From contig OX621252.1 in assembly GCA_951640165.1 (NCBI GenBank), positions 20,295,934-20,359,933 on the forward strand: a DNA stretch of 64,000 bases. Direction: 5' to 3'. Positions 1 to 30,298 of the stretch are shown in pieces. Each line of letters starts with the position of its first letter. Positions within the stretch are counted from its first letter, which is position 1. Both the position numbers and the translations under genes were made by a program. This DNA comes from Pseudoips prasinana (lineage: Eukaryota > Arthropoda > Insecta > Lepidoptera > Nolidae). The notes beneath the pieces are model-generated. The model did no database searches. It had not been told where the DNA came from and worked only from the letters and a program-made list of their open reading frames with translations.

Positions 1-450
1 CAAACTTACATCCCCTATTTAATGACCTTCGGGGTGGAATTTTCAAAAATCCTGAAATACATATTTTTTATTTTTAACTAAAAAGCCAAATGCTAATTTT
101 CATGCGTTTAACTTAAAAATTGGGACTTTTTTCGTACAAACTTACATCCCCTATTTTTTGCCCTTGCGGGTGAAATTTCCAAAAATCCTGAAACACATAT
201 TTTTTATTTTTAACTGCTAGGCCAAATACCAACTTTCATGCCTCTAACTTCAAAAACGGCAAAGTTTCATACTAACTTGGCACCCCCGTTTTACCCCCTT
301 AGGGGTTGAATTTCGAAAAATCCTTCCTTATTCCTTGTCTACATCATAAAGAAAACATCTGTGCAAAATTTCAGCTTTCTAGAGCCAAGGGTTTGGGCTG
401 GGCGTTGATGAGTCAGTCAGTCAGTCAGGACTTCTCTTTTTATTTATATA
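1..450 (+). repeat. Lepidopteran interspersed repeat (tacatcccctatttt type)
   Basis: Repeated motifs 'acttacatcccctattt' and 'tttcatgcgtttaactt', ending gggctgggcgttgatgagtc, a (gtca)n run and tttatatagat. The same block occurs at about 41160-41755 with near identity and in weaker form at 25380-25900 and 40700-41160. Class unknown; no coding capacity. Confidence 0.75.
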
Positions 451-1121
451 GATAATAAAAATATCGGTGTTTCTTTTTTCTATAGAGTTTGAAATTATAA
501 AGACTACTTGTTCAAACGGGGTATCAGAATATTATGAAAGCTCTTAATTTACTCATTTCATTTCGATTCATACTCATTTCATCGTTGTCACTTGTGATGA
601 AAGATCCAAATTCCAAATCCAGCGTAAAATCCAAATGATCGCAGTTGATAAACGTCCAAGTATATATTATAGGAAAAGTTGCCTCTAACTGCAACAAAAT
701 AATTCGCCAATTATATTAGTTATGCGGGTTTTCGGAGGTACTAAATAAATAATTCAAAATTATACGCATCGGCCTCGCTTACGCCCTCGGTCTGCGGGTC
801 CGACTCGGACTTGGTCGGATTTTTTTTAACAGAATGGGGTTTAGTGGCCCCCGATCTCCAGTCATAAATCCCGCGTATATGCCAGAAGCCGAGACTTATG
901 GATTTAACCACGAGGGATACAAGCTTTGGAGGACCACTGACTATAAAACATTTACGTCTAGAATTTATTTATACGCGGAGGTTATGACATTATCATAATA
1001 TGGATGCAATAAAACGAACGCAAATGTATTCAATCGTAATAAAATTTATCGGCTACTGAAATCTTTGGATGGACGTGAAGTACTGGATTCTCTTTGCTCT
1101 ACATTTTAACATTGTTGTCTA
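451..1121. other. Gene-free stretch
   Basis: AT-rich sequence with no gene, tRNA or clear repeat that I recognise. Confidence 0.5.
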
Positions 1122-1190
1122 CCTCGTTCGTCTAGCAACGGTGTTTAAACTTAGATAATAGTCCCGAGTTTGATTCCCGGGTCGGATCAG
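1122..1190 (+). repeat. Degraded tRNA-derived SINE head
   Basis: acctcgttcgtctagcaacg followed by a B-box-like string cgagtttgattcccgg. It resembles the head of the SINE at 42026 but has no good cloverleaf, so it is not a tRNA gene. Confidence 0.55.
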
Positions 1191-1579
1191 AACGTGTGGT
1201 TGCGATGTTATAAACGAGCAATATTTTCAATATCAGGGGTATATTCACCAAGACAGATTTTCACCAAGGAGAATTGATTTCGATAATTTTGACAATCGCC
1301 TAATGCGACTGAATAAGCCACGTCATATTTCGGTAATATCCGCTTTTTCGTATCCGGTCTTTAGATAAGAGCTGTTGTCAATAAGTACTCAATATAGTCT
1401 TAAGTTAGGGCGCGCCCAGGAATGAGACAACCGGCCGCCTTCGCTCGCCTCCCTACCTATCAATTCTTTTTCGATCTTACTTAGGTCTTAAACAATAACA
1501 ATAATATTGGAATAGTTCTGGTTCTATGTTGAGATCGGATAAGAGTAAGTTAGGGTAGTGTAACGACGGAAAGCTTGTC

Positions 1580-2052
1580 GATCATTTGGGGCTGTCAACG
1601 TACCGGTTGTGGAAGGTTACGAGCGGGGCGGCCGGGGCGGTGACGGCGGCGGAGAGGGCGCCATGCGCAGCGGGCTGCGCGCGGCGCTGGCCCGGCGGCG
1701 CTAGCGTCGTGACGCAGTGTGACGTCAGTGCGCCGTCGGCTCGATACGCGCCGGCCCCACCGTCAGTCGCCGCCCGAAGCAGGCCGCCGAACGTCGCGCC
1801 CAGCGCCTCCGCCATCCGCGCATTCTCTCATACCGGGTTTTAGTTTAGTACCACGATGACATAGCCACAGTGCCGTGCCACAAGACTACGTGAAACGCAC
1901 ACTTTTTAAGTTTTTCGTTGGAACGAGGAAACCGTAACGGTCCCCGTTGTTGCAGAACTAGCGACGACCCACCCCACACCGTTGAGGGAAAGAGGCGAGA
2001 CCAAGAGGCGGCTTGTTCCTTTTATCCGCCTTTTTCATAAAGACTAGCGAAA
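1580..2052 (+). promoter_or_regulatory. Putative ATPalpha distal promoter / 5' UTR, with CRE palindrome
   Basis: GC-rich, CpG-rich block in AT-rich surroundings just upstream of the first ATG. A full CRE/ATF palindrome TGACGTCA sits at 1720-1727. The two open frames in this block (about 1582-1843, on both strands) look like products of base composition. I see no clear TATA box. The transcription start is probably between the CRE and the ATG, but this is inferred. Confidence 0.45.
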
Positions 2053-20672
<18,620 letters not shown>

Positions 20673-21177
20673 GCAGCACCGACCACTGTCCCCACCGTCG
20701 TGCATCAGTTAGTTACTGCGTACATAACGTTCATTTGTGTTCTTATACCAGACTGACAGAGGTTGCGGTGCCGTTCCGGTATATGTGTAATCGCTGTCGT
20801 GTACGCTTCTCACTGCTTGTTACCGCATCGCTCCGCACAGGGGCACCTGTATGTACCTGTCGAGTGTTATCATTATTATTATCATGTTCGTTTCATTGCG
20901 TAACGTGACCGAGAGGATGCGCCGGCGCACCTAACTCGTCCGCCATCCACTCACTATTCGTTTCTAACGAACTATGTATGTATATATGCACAGTGGAGAA
21001 TGGAGTTTGATATTTGTGATGATATAAAAAAAATATTATACACATTATTATTTTGAATCGTGAATCACGTTATTTTAGCGTTGAGATCGTTCTGAACGCA
21101 TCTCGAGTCTCGACCGTCATGTGACAATTTCATGAATCTCCTTTGAATATGTTGAATCTCTGTCTGGTATTATGAGT

Positions 21178-21285
21178 TGGGCGTGGCGGCGGCGCGTCCC
21201 GCGGCCGCCGGCCGGCCACGCGGCGCGGCGCGGGCCCGCCACGCGACGCGCCCGCGGCCCTCGCGCACGGCCGCCGACTCGGACT
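21178..21285 (+). other. GC-rich island in the 3' UTR
   Basis: About 105 bases almost wholly G and C, dense in CpG, with self-complementary pieces such as gcgtggc (21181) and ggccacgc (21214). Flanks are AT-rich. No coding explanation seen. Confidence 0.8.
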
Positions 21286-21705
21286 TCATGTTACAAGTAG
21301 TTCGCCCTCAGTGACACAGACGACATTATAAGATAGAGTAAAGTAATACTAATAAATTGTTTTTCACATACTTATGTAATAAGTAATAAATTATCGTTTA
21401 GCGGTAGTTGATCGTTCGTGAATCGAGTGGGCAGAAGTATGACGCCCGCCGCGCTCCGTGCTCGGCGGCCAACGAAACGCATTTGTTGTAAAATTAACAG
21501 TTAAGAGCCATTATTATTATTATAATTTAAGTGAATTAGATTTAAGTTGAATTTTTCGAGTGGAAAAAAGTTAAGTTGACGATTCGATCGGGTGCATGGT
21601 GTATGAGAGGTCGATGTGGAGTGCCTGAGTTTTAGTGTACTGCTGCTTACTGTTAGGTAGGTAGTTGAAATTTTGAAGCCGTATTTTCAATTGTAAAAGT
21701 AGATA

Positions 21706-21711
21706 AATAAA
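21706..21711 (+). promoter_or_regulatory. Candidate polyadenylation signal 1 of ATPalpha
   Basis: AATAAA about 1.03 kb past the stop codon, in gataaataaagcat. A second AATAAA is at 22479-22484. Confidence 0.55.
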
Positions 21712-22010
21712 GCATACACAGTCGCGAACGCTTCTCGGCGGTGGCCGGCACCCGCCCTCAGCACTGCCGTCGACACTGTGTGTACGAGACTCGTCCGTCG
21801 GCCCGCAGGCCTACACCGACGCTTTTCTTTTCTAAACTAATCTGATTATTAGCGAATTTCGTCAAATTTATTAAAATAGGCTGCTCATGGTTATTATGTA
21901 AGATTTTATTTCTTAATTAAAAGATAATAACAAAACGTAGGGATGCGTAATTAGAAATTTTTAAAATTATACAGTTATGATAGAGTGACCTTGTTTTAAT
22001 CGGCGCTCGG

Positions 22011-22085
22011 GTCGTGTGCTGCGCGGTCGTGTGCTGCGCGGTCATGTGCTACGCGGTCGTGTGCTGCGCGGTCGTGAGCTGCGCG
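22011..22085 (+). repeat. 15-bp minisatellite, 5 units
   Basis: Five head-to-tail copies of gtcgtgtgctgcgcg; copy 3 has two changes and copy 5 one. A partial sixth unit follows. Located in the probable long ATPalpha 3' UTR. Confidence 0.95.
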
Positions 22086-22478
22086 GTCGCTCAGGCCGGG
22101 CACAATACACCCGGCACACGGACCGAGCGGCTCGATTCATTTCAATTTTTCGTAACGAATACATATAACATTATAATAATGGTTACAAAAGTAAAATATA
22201 ACATTATAGCGACTAATAAAATCTAAATTATATGAAATGTTTATAGATTTAAATGAAGTTCGTTTCTTTAGGGTGACTCTCCGTGCTTGTTTGTTGAGAC
22301 CGATGTACATCTCACTGACAATAGTCGTTGATGATATTATTGTAATAATCTGTTTGTAAGCGGTTTGTTTATCGTACACTGTAGAACTAACATTGTGTTG
22401 CGTTCGACAAGTTCTTTACACCGATTCATTTTATAGTATTACTCTGTTGGCTAGGAGCGCTGTAAAAATGTAAGTGTT

Positions 22479-22484
22479 AATAAA
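22479..22484 (+). promoter_or_regulatory. Candidate polyadenylation signal 2 of ATPalpha
   Basis: AATAAA about 1.8 kb past the stop codon, in an A-rich run. Use of this site would include the minisatellite in the mRNA. Confidence 0.4.
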
Positions 22485-22974
22485 AAAAACATTTTCAAAA
22501 TATTAACATGTTGTTTCATTGATACAGTTTTGTTTGTTATCGTATTTTGTTTCAATATTTTTACCCGTCACTTTAAAACACCTAATATATTACAGAAAAT
22601 ATTAGGTAGGAGACCGAACTTTCGGCTAACTGAGTCAATACATATTGTTGTATTGAGTAGCTCGAAATACGACCTTAGAGCTTGGTTTTACAAGTTGTCA
22701 AAGAACCCATCGTTTGGCCAATGATTAACAGGATATATAGGGCTTAACGACTATCGTCTCATGTCTATCTACAAGACACGCCGACTACTCGCTGATCAGT
22801 TAGAATGATTATTATTATCTCAAACATTGTAACGCAAATCAATAACCCAGGGGTTTCGCTCACCAACCAGGTTGACTGATTTGTGATAAGAGGTGTTAAA
22901 AGATGGAACTAAATAACTATAAATGCCAAAATATCCTGGCAACTTCCCCAAAGTCCGAGAATTATTAATCTATA

Positions 22975-23225
22975 CTAATATTATAAAGGGGTAACGACGT
23001 TTTAAGGGGTAATCTCTGGATCTACTGAACCGATTTCCAATATATTTCACCAATAGAAAGCTACGTTATTGTGGAGTGTCATAGGATATGATTCATCATC
23101 ATAATTTTCATTTATCCCGAGCTGTTAACCCGAAGTATTACGCGGGACAAACTGGCAGGGACAAAAATAGTTATAACTCGGAACGAAGTCCGCGGGCACT
23201 GCTAGTTTCATATATAAAGAAAACC
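22975..23225 (-). repeat. Lepidopteran interspersed repeat, '...cgcggac' type
   Basis: ctactaatattataaagg-like end, 'ggttctgtagatccagagatt'-type core and the terminal gaacgaagtccgcgggca. The same family lies in the opposite orientation at 39575-39795 and 44745-44910. Confidence 0.65.
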
Positions 23226-23639
23226 GTGTTACCTTCTGCAGAGATAAGAGAATGCTCTTGATGGTGGAACTTTAGCGTAAGTTATCCTTGGTCAGTCCCT
23301 TCTTGCGTTGCGTATTAAAATTTTCATGCCCATGCCATGAGTCTCGACATCTTTTCTGTTCTTTTCTCTATGAGGATTTGGGATTTGTAGACATCTCTGT
23401 ATCAAACCATAGTCACTGATTTTAAACAAAATGAAAAGGTATGCCATAATGTTTTTGCATTTAGAAAGGATGAGTGTAAGAAGATTTGCAAAAGAAGTAT
23501 AGGTACCTGGCCTAAACTAGGAAAATTTCGTGACAAATGGAAATCTGTTTTCTCTGCCTACCTCTCTGGGATACATGCCTGAGCCTTATATATGTAGGTA
23601 TCTCTGATTTTTTAGTTTTTCACGAACTATTTTCTCTTC

Positions 23640-24075
23640 GTAATATCTTCTCGTCCCAAATACCTCAGTGTCTCAAGTCCACAATTCGACCAGTGATGAC
23701 TTATGGAACAGACTTTGGTCGCTTACTATGGGCTTCGTAAGAAGGCTCAAGGTCACCCAAAGAGCAATAGAGAGTGAGCGATCATATCAGAAACGTCGAA
23801 ATCCGCAGGCGAACCAAAGTAGCTGACATAGCCCAACAAATTGGCAAACTGAAGTGGCAGTGGGCGGAACACATAGCTCGTAAAACAAACGGCCGCTGGG
23901 GCTGAAAGGTTCGCGAGTGGCGATCACGATCTGGAAGACGTTACGTTGACAGGCCCCCTACAAGGTGGACCGCCGATCTAGCAAAGGTCGCGGGAAGCCG
24001 CTGGATGCGGGCAGGCCAAGACCGGCCATTGTGAAGATCCTTCGGGGAGGTTTTTGTCCAGAAGTGGATGTCTTT
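23640..24075 (+). mobile_element. RTE-like LINE ORF2 C-terminal relic
   Basis: Frames broken by stops, but the series RPVMTYGTDFG, LKVTQRAIE, IRNVEIRRRTKV, WQWAEHIA, RRPPTRWTADLAKVAG and GSRWM is typical of the end of RTE-clade reverse transcriptase ORFs in insects. A second copy lies on the other strand at 37140-37540. Confidence 0.8.
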
Positions 24076-24222
24076 CGGCAGATATGATGATTCCCTCTTC
24101 CAACAAATTCTCAACATTCTTCACCGACACCATATTTAAAATGCGTTCAATTTCTCTCGCTCTTTGTTTTAGTATTAGTTAAAAAACTTTTTGTTTTAGT
24201 ATTAAGTTTAAAATATTACAAA

Positions 24223-24361
24223 GTGCAGACCAGCACATCAAGCTACCACAAGCTGTCAAATTTATTTTATAGATTTTCAACTTTATCACATAAGCATCAG
24301 GTTCACTTTCAATTGGGGAAATTTGACAGATGGGGGTAGTTTGATGTGCTGGCGTCTGTAC
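24223..24361. mobile_element. Palindromic MITE, copy 1
   Basis: Two near-complementary halves, cagaccagcacatcaagcta ... and ... ttgatgtgctggcgtctgta, with ctgtcaaattt / aaatttgacag inside. About 139 bp, no coding sequence. The family recurs at 24805 (half), 35186, 57423 and 63942. Confidence 0.85.
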
Positions 24362-24684
24362 ATACTTCCTTCTTGCACTATAAATATTTTCACCCTTACT
24401 TCACACCAACATAGACAGTCCCGTACACTTTCATATTTAATGTCCCGAAATAATTTACCAAGGAAACTATTATTATAACGCACACGTAGGTACTAATCTG
24501 TACTAAAGATCTGTCTATAGAATTGGTAATCTCCGTCATTAAGATATAATTATTATCTTTTTCATTAGCTAATCTGCCTAAATGCTTTAAGATCAGCGGC
24601 TCTCGAACTTTTGGGGAACCTGCTGAACCACTTTTATGCAGTCTAAAATAAGCAATGCGTAGTTTTATGTTAATTATTTAATAA

Positions 24685-25003
24685 AAAAACCGGCCAAGTG
24701 CGAGTCCGACTCGCACTTGAAGGGTTCCGTAACAGCAAGTATTTTAGTTGATTAAATGAAAGGTAAATTGTGGTATACGGTTACGTATTAAAAAAACTAC
24801 TTACTTTGACAGATTGGTGTAGCTTGATGTGCTGGCGTCTGTACTTTACCACGCAAACTTCCACCGAAAATTGGTTTGAACGAGATCTAGTTTTTTTTTA
24901 ATACGTCATAAACCGTAACCCCCAATTTACCTTTCATTTAATCAACTAAAATACTTGCTGCTACGGAACCCGTCATAGGCGACTCGCACTTGGCTGGTTT
25001 TTG
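24685..25003. mobile_element. Foldback element containing a half MITE
   Basis: Arms aaccggccaagtgcgagt... and ...gcgactcgcacttggctggtt are inverted copies; the second arm pair is tacttgctgctacggaaccc against gggttccgtaacagcaagta. The MITE half at 24805-24844 lies in the middle. Confidence 0.75.
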
Positions 25004-25076
25004 TACAAATAGTCATACAAATAAAGCCGTCTCTTATAAACTGGCTTGCCTTGTAAAGAGATATATTAAAGTTACT

Positions 25077-25310
25077 AGCTGTGCCCCGCGGTTTAACCCG
25101 CGTTAAATTTTATAAATTATCATAGCTCCTCCCTCGTAGGTAATAGCGTATATGTATGATATGTAGCCTATATGTTGACCCGACATCTTAGTAATATTCA
25201 TGCAAAATTTGAAGTAAATCCATGCCGTACTTTTTGAGTTTAGCCCGGACAGACAAACAGACAAAAATTCTAATATCTATATTTTTGGCTTCGATATCGA
25301 TTGTAGATCA
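25077..25310 (+). repeat. Lepidopteran interspersed repeat ('ctgtgccccgcggt' type)
   Basis: Starts agctgtgccccgcggtttaa and contains ccggacagacaaacagacaa; typical dispersed lepidopteran repeat, non-coding. Confidence 0.6.
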
Positions 25311-25377
25311 CGCCCCAAGTATCCTTTAAAAAAATATTAAATGTACAGTTTTGACTTTTCCACGATTTTATTATACA

Positions 25378-25905
25378 CTAGCTGTTACCCGCGACTTCGT
25401 CCGCGACAATTTTGAATGATGACCAATGTAACCTACAACAAAAAGTCCTAACATACGTGAAAGACTTACTTTGAGAAACTTTAAAATTAATGTGAAAAAC
25501 GAAAGAAAGCCGTTCATTAAAATTCTGTATGCCGTTTCTGTAAGTGGCACATTTTCCATACAAACTTACATTATTTATTTATATTTCATTATAAATTTGA
25601 ATTTCCATATTTTTAATTTGTAACTAGAAGGGTAAATACCAATAATCACGCGTTTCACTCAAAAAATTACACCCTTTTCATACAAACTTACATCCCCTAT
25701 TTTACCCCCTTAGCGTTGGTATTTCCAAAACTCTTCCGTAATGACCACAAAGGAAGAGTTTTGGAAAGAAACGTAGGCATCCGCCTACCTCATAAAAAGT
25801 ACCTACTGTCAAAATTTCAAGTCTCTAACCCCAGCCGTTTAGGTTGTGCGTTGATATGTCAGTCAGTTTCCTCTTTTATATATATATATATATATACACA
25901 TTTGT
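25378..25905 (+). repeat. Lepidopteran interspersed repeat ('cgcgacttcgtccgcg' type)
   Basis: Begins agctgttacccgcgacttcg, passes 'acttacatcccctatttta' and ends gcgttgatatgtcagtcag with a (ta)n tail. Same family as 39796-41755 and 1-450. Confidence 0.7.
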
Positions 25906-27209
25906 GCTGAGAAAATTATGAGAAACTTAAATTGAGGGTTACTTTCGCATTTATAATATTAGTAAGATTTTAATCAACGAACATTCAAATACATTCAACC
26001 GGACAGGCTCGATAAAATACAGCACAAACTTTCGGTCGAATGACATTATAATTTAAAATTAAATGATAAAAATCCACCCTTGTACATAATTAAATTGGCC
26101 CAAAGTAAATAAAAGTTTTAATAACCAACTTTGGACAACGACAAACTTCTAGGCAACTAAGACCTTATTTTCGAAACAATTAAAAACATTCAATACCAAA
26201 CTCATACAATCAGCAAACACGGGAAAATCTTAACACCGCGAGTCAGAAGAAATGACGTCACATGCACAACGACATCTATCGAAATAAAAATCTACTATCA
26301 ACGTTAGTTCAATCAGAAAAGAGAGGTCATAATATGCACAATGACATCTATCGAACATAAAGGTAGTTCAACATTAGTTCATCTTGACGTGTTTCCAGTC
26401 TCATACAACATGGGTTTATATCAAGGCTAGAGTGAACAGGCATCTTAATGGCTACGCGCGGTCCATCTTCGACCACATCTTCAGTTCCCATCATGTGAGG
26501 TCGTGGTCAAAGGCAAACCCATTCAGCATAAAAAAAGTAACTTAAGTGTGTTATTGTTCTTCTTGAATACTTTAAAATCTAATATCTTTTGATAGACTGA
26601 ACCGATTGCACTAAAGCAAACACTAAATGTTACTTCAAGCTACGCTCAATCGTTGTGTAAAAAAGTTATCTCCATTGCTTTCGTACATTTTACGTGATAC
26701 CCGAACAAATAAACAGACAAAAATTCTAAAAATGCTGGAAATGGGTTCTATTGGTTCTCCTTTAACACCTTGGCTATTTTTTTGGATTTCTTTTTGATGT
26801 ACAAAAACGACTTTTCTACAGTTTTATTGCTACTGATATAGTACGTACTCTGTTAGTCATAATCATATCAGATAACATACCGGTGCCAAGGCAATTATTC
26901 GCTACCTGTAACACCGGATAATTACGTACCGAATATAACAAATCGAAAGAAAAATAATCGAATACGATTGGCTTTCGATATTGTGAACTCTCGATATATT
27001 AAGTGAAAGATATATTAAATGTTTGATTTATTAACCATTAGATTTTACGAACGTTCAATTATTTCGATTTTGATATTCGATTTATAATGTTCGCTCTACA
27101 GATATTCGATTATCTGGCATAGTATCTACACTAATTTCCAACACGGGAACAAGGTGTTTGTTATAGTTGTAGTTACTGCCTCGTTTCTGTTACTGAAATA
27201 ATAAAATGA
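25906..27209. other. Intergenic stretch without genes
   Basis: AT-rich. A block at about 26230-26520 containing gaca(t)ctatcgaa twice and a 'cttgacgtgtttccagtctc' string looks like a dispersed repeat, but I cannot name it. No open frame of interest. Confidence 0.45.
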
Positions 27210-27822
27210 AAAAACCGGCCAAGTGCGAGTTGGACTCGCCCATGAAGGGTTCCGTAGCAGGAAGTATTTCAGTTGATTCAATGAAAGCAAATTGCGGTTT
27301 ACGATTTATGACGTATTAAAAAAAAACTACTTGCTAGATCTCGTTCAAAACAATTTTCGTTGTTAGTTTGCATGGTAATGTACATCATATATGTTTTTTA
27401 GTTTAATGATTCTCTTATTTTAGAAGTTACAGGAGGGGGGGGGGGGGGGGCACTCATTTTACCACTTTGGAAGTGTCTCGCGCAATCTATTCAGTTTAGA
27501 AAAAAAATATATTAGAAACCTCAATATCATGTTTGAAGACCTATCCATAGACACCCCACATGTATAGATACGATGAAAAAGAATTTTTTGAGTTTCAGTT
27601 CTATGTATGGGGACCCCCCAAAATTATTGTTCTTCTTCTATTTTTGTGTAAAAATCTTAATGCGGTTCACCGAATGCATCTACTTACCAAGTTTCAACAG
27701 TAGGTACACAGCTCTTATAGTTTCGGAAAAAAGTGGCTGTGATATACGGACGGACAGACAGACAGACATGATGAATCTATAAGTGTTCCGTTTTTTTGCC
27801 ATTTGGCTACGGAACCCTAAAA
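27210..27822. mobile_element. Foldback repeat with ggttccgt/acggaacc ends
   Basis: Starts aaaaccggccaagtgcgagt, ends with the short hairpin ttccgttttt...ggctacggaaccct preceded by cggacggacagacagacaga. The right part recurs at 56680-56919. It includes a run of 16 G at 27435-27450. Confidence 0.65.
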
Positions 27823-27984
27823 ATTATTATGAAATTTTAATTTGGTTTTGAACAAAAATATACAGCGACAATATATCAATGGTACATAGGGGGCACAATA
27901 TTTCTAATAATTAATTTCGTTATCTAAATTTAACAAACTTAGAGAACAAGTTAACATATATTTAACAAACTATGTTCCGCATTT

Positions 27985-28468
27985 AGGTACACAGGGCTAC
28001 ATATCAAGCTATACATTTCCAGTTTAAGCTGGCCTGTCATAGCTACGTATAGACCCGACTCGGAAAGCGAGTTGTGGTGGGTAGGTAGGTACACCTACCC
28101 ACCACAACTCGCTTTCGCTGTCAGGGTGCAATAACATTCGTTCGTGGTGTACCACGAACGAATGTTATTCCACCCTGACACTCGTAACATAATTATTACC
28201 TACTATTTTACGTAACCATCGAAATAGAGAACACGTGTCATGTGTAGACACCCTTACCGATCCTTATTTTACGATGTTTCCGAAACAATAGAAATACACA
28301 ATGGACGCACAGGTGCGTCGCGCCGCACCCGAAGAAAGTTAAGTAAATTGTATGGACGCGCTTACGCGCCGCCAGCACATGGTCAAAGTACGAAAAACGC
28401 GCATGCGCGTTGGCCGCACTAAATGCGTTAAATTGGAAATGTATTGCTTGATATGTAGCCGTGTGTAC
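27985..28468. mobile_element. Foldback element with nested hairpins
   Basis: Outer arms tacatatcaagctatacatt (about 27999) and its near-complement atgtattgcttgatatgtag (about 28438). Inside are two strong adjacent hairpins at about 28069-28121 and 28121-28179. No coding sequence. A relative of the outer arm is at about 55505. Confidence 0.75.
28398..28409. promoter_or_regulatory. NRF-1/Ewg consensus match
   Basis: cgcgcatgcgcg matches YGCGCAYGCGCR exactly. It sits within the foldback element at 27985-28468, so it may be accidental. Confidence 0.25.
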
Positions 28469-29360
28469 TTCACAAATCGACACAACCGCACAAAATATCG
28501 ATAAACAGAAACATGTATTTAAAATATAGTATTTTATTATACTTAATAGCACCGTCATCGGTGTTTTCTAAATCTTTCCATTATCCATAAATATTTTCCA
28601 TCAGTTTCAAATTATTGTGACTCAATGAGACAATGTCGAGATGGGACGTCATAATTATATACCTACGTAATTTTTTTTATAAAAATTTCCTCGTACTTGG
28701 CACTATTGTAGTAGGTATAATTATGCTTCGCAGGGCGGGATTGGGGCGTATGCCTTTGTGTTTCCAAAATTGCGAAACGATATCCAAGCACATGTTCTCT
28801 GCACAAATAATGCTTAACGAAAGGACAACTTAAGTCTTCGGTAAGCTGTTACTTGCACCGAAAATAACCCTATACGGAATATATCGCACCCTTAGAATAT
28901 AAATTACACTATCCGAAAATATTAATTTTACAGTATGGCCGTTTTAAGTTTTTTTAAGTATTGTATGGGTGTTATGGCACTAAATAAAGGTAAATAAAAC
29001 TTAGTGATTGGCTTAAAATTACAGATTAACTAATGCTGTTTCAGAATCCAGTGCCATACAATAAAATTAATGATTATTTATCGATGGAGAAGCGTTTAAA
29101 AAAAAAGTTTTGCATAGTGTCGGTTATAGTATCATAGTTATTCAAAACTTTTTGTTTAATGACCTCTAAGTTGTTATTTTACCTACATTGTAATGATAAA
29201 AAGAGACAAAAAAAAACAATATAATTACTGAAATAATAAATTATTATTAAATATGATATAATTATGAAATATTAAATAAAGAATTCAGTCATTGTGTAAT
29301 TAAAATAAAATAATAATATTAATACAATATAGTATGTATGTACGGATCTAGATATACGGA

Positions 29361-29364
<4 letters not shown>

Positions 29365-29421
<57 letters not shown>
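29365..29421. repeat. (TA)n microsatellite
   Basis: About 57 bases of pure ta repeats within the transposon-like element. Confidence 0.97.
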
Positions 29422-29424
<3 letters not shown>

Positions 29425-30298
29425 GCATGTATACATCTAAAAAATAATGTTTATATTTTTCAATATGCTTGATAATTGTGTAAGGATTAACTCTATTTTA
29501 TCTTATCTTTTGTCCGTCATTTTAGTTTGCGTAGGTAATTAAAGTTTGTGTAATAATATGGCTTATTAGGTCTGTTTGTATTTCTATTTGTAACAATATT
29601 TATGTAAGACTGTTTTTGCCTAAATAAATAAATAAAAATAAAAAAATAAAATAAAGAATACTATTTATTTGGCACACGCTCATAGTTTTAGGTCAAAACT
29701 ACCACGAATACTCATAATAACAATTCTGTCTAAATCTAGATAAAGGTATTATCAAAATAACAGAAATATAGAATTGGTGTTTGAATAAAATTCGTAATTT
29801 TATCATAAACAACATTATTTATTAAAATTTTGTTCTTGGATTACTACTTACTAATCAATACAAATTATTAGAGGTATTCCAAATTAAATACTAAAGATAA
29901 AAGTCTTTCAAAGTAGGAACTATATAAGTTACGTACAAATCAACGTATTAAAGGCTTAATAATCACAAAAGTCAGTCATTATTTAACTTACAATATCTAA
30001 CTTAAAAATATTGTTTTTCACAAAAAACCGTAAGTTATAGTTATAAAAAATAATGTATCAAAATCATGTAGGTACATACTGTAAATCTTGTAAAAACTGG
30101 ATTATGTAAAAACCAGTAGTGTTAGCAATTCGGTATTTAATCTCCAAGTTCTAGAACCGAGAAAAATATTAATAAAGTAACTTAAAAACATTTTCGCACA
30201 ATAATTCGTAAAATAGATCACAAAAAAAACGTGTCTAAAACTCTTCTTCTTACGAATAATTAATTAACTATATTTTTATAGAGGTCCACCGTACCCCC

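Larger units (their letters stand above)
20673..22490 (+). other. ATPalpha: ATPalpha 3' UTR (probable)
   Basis: Non-coding sequence after the stop codon. Two candidate polyadenylation signals are AATAAA at 21706-21711 and AATAAA at 22479-22484. It carries a GC island at about 21178-21285 and a 15-bp minisatellite at 22011-22085. The extent of the UTR is inferred. Confidence 0.6.

Noticed and set aside
1582..1843. Open frames on both strands in the GC block
   Set aside because: Overlapping frames of Ala/Arg-rich composition, typical of CpG-rich promoter DNA.
22011..22085. CRISPR-like array
   Set aside because: Head-to-tail 15-bp units without spacers, in an animal genome; a minisatellite.
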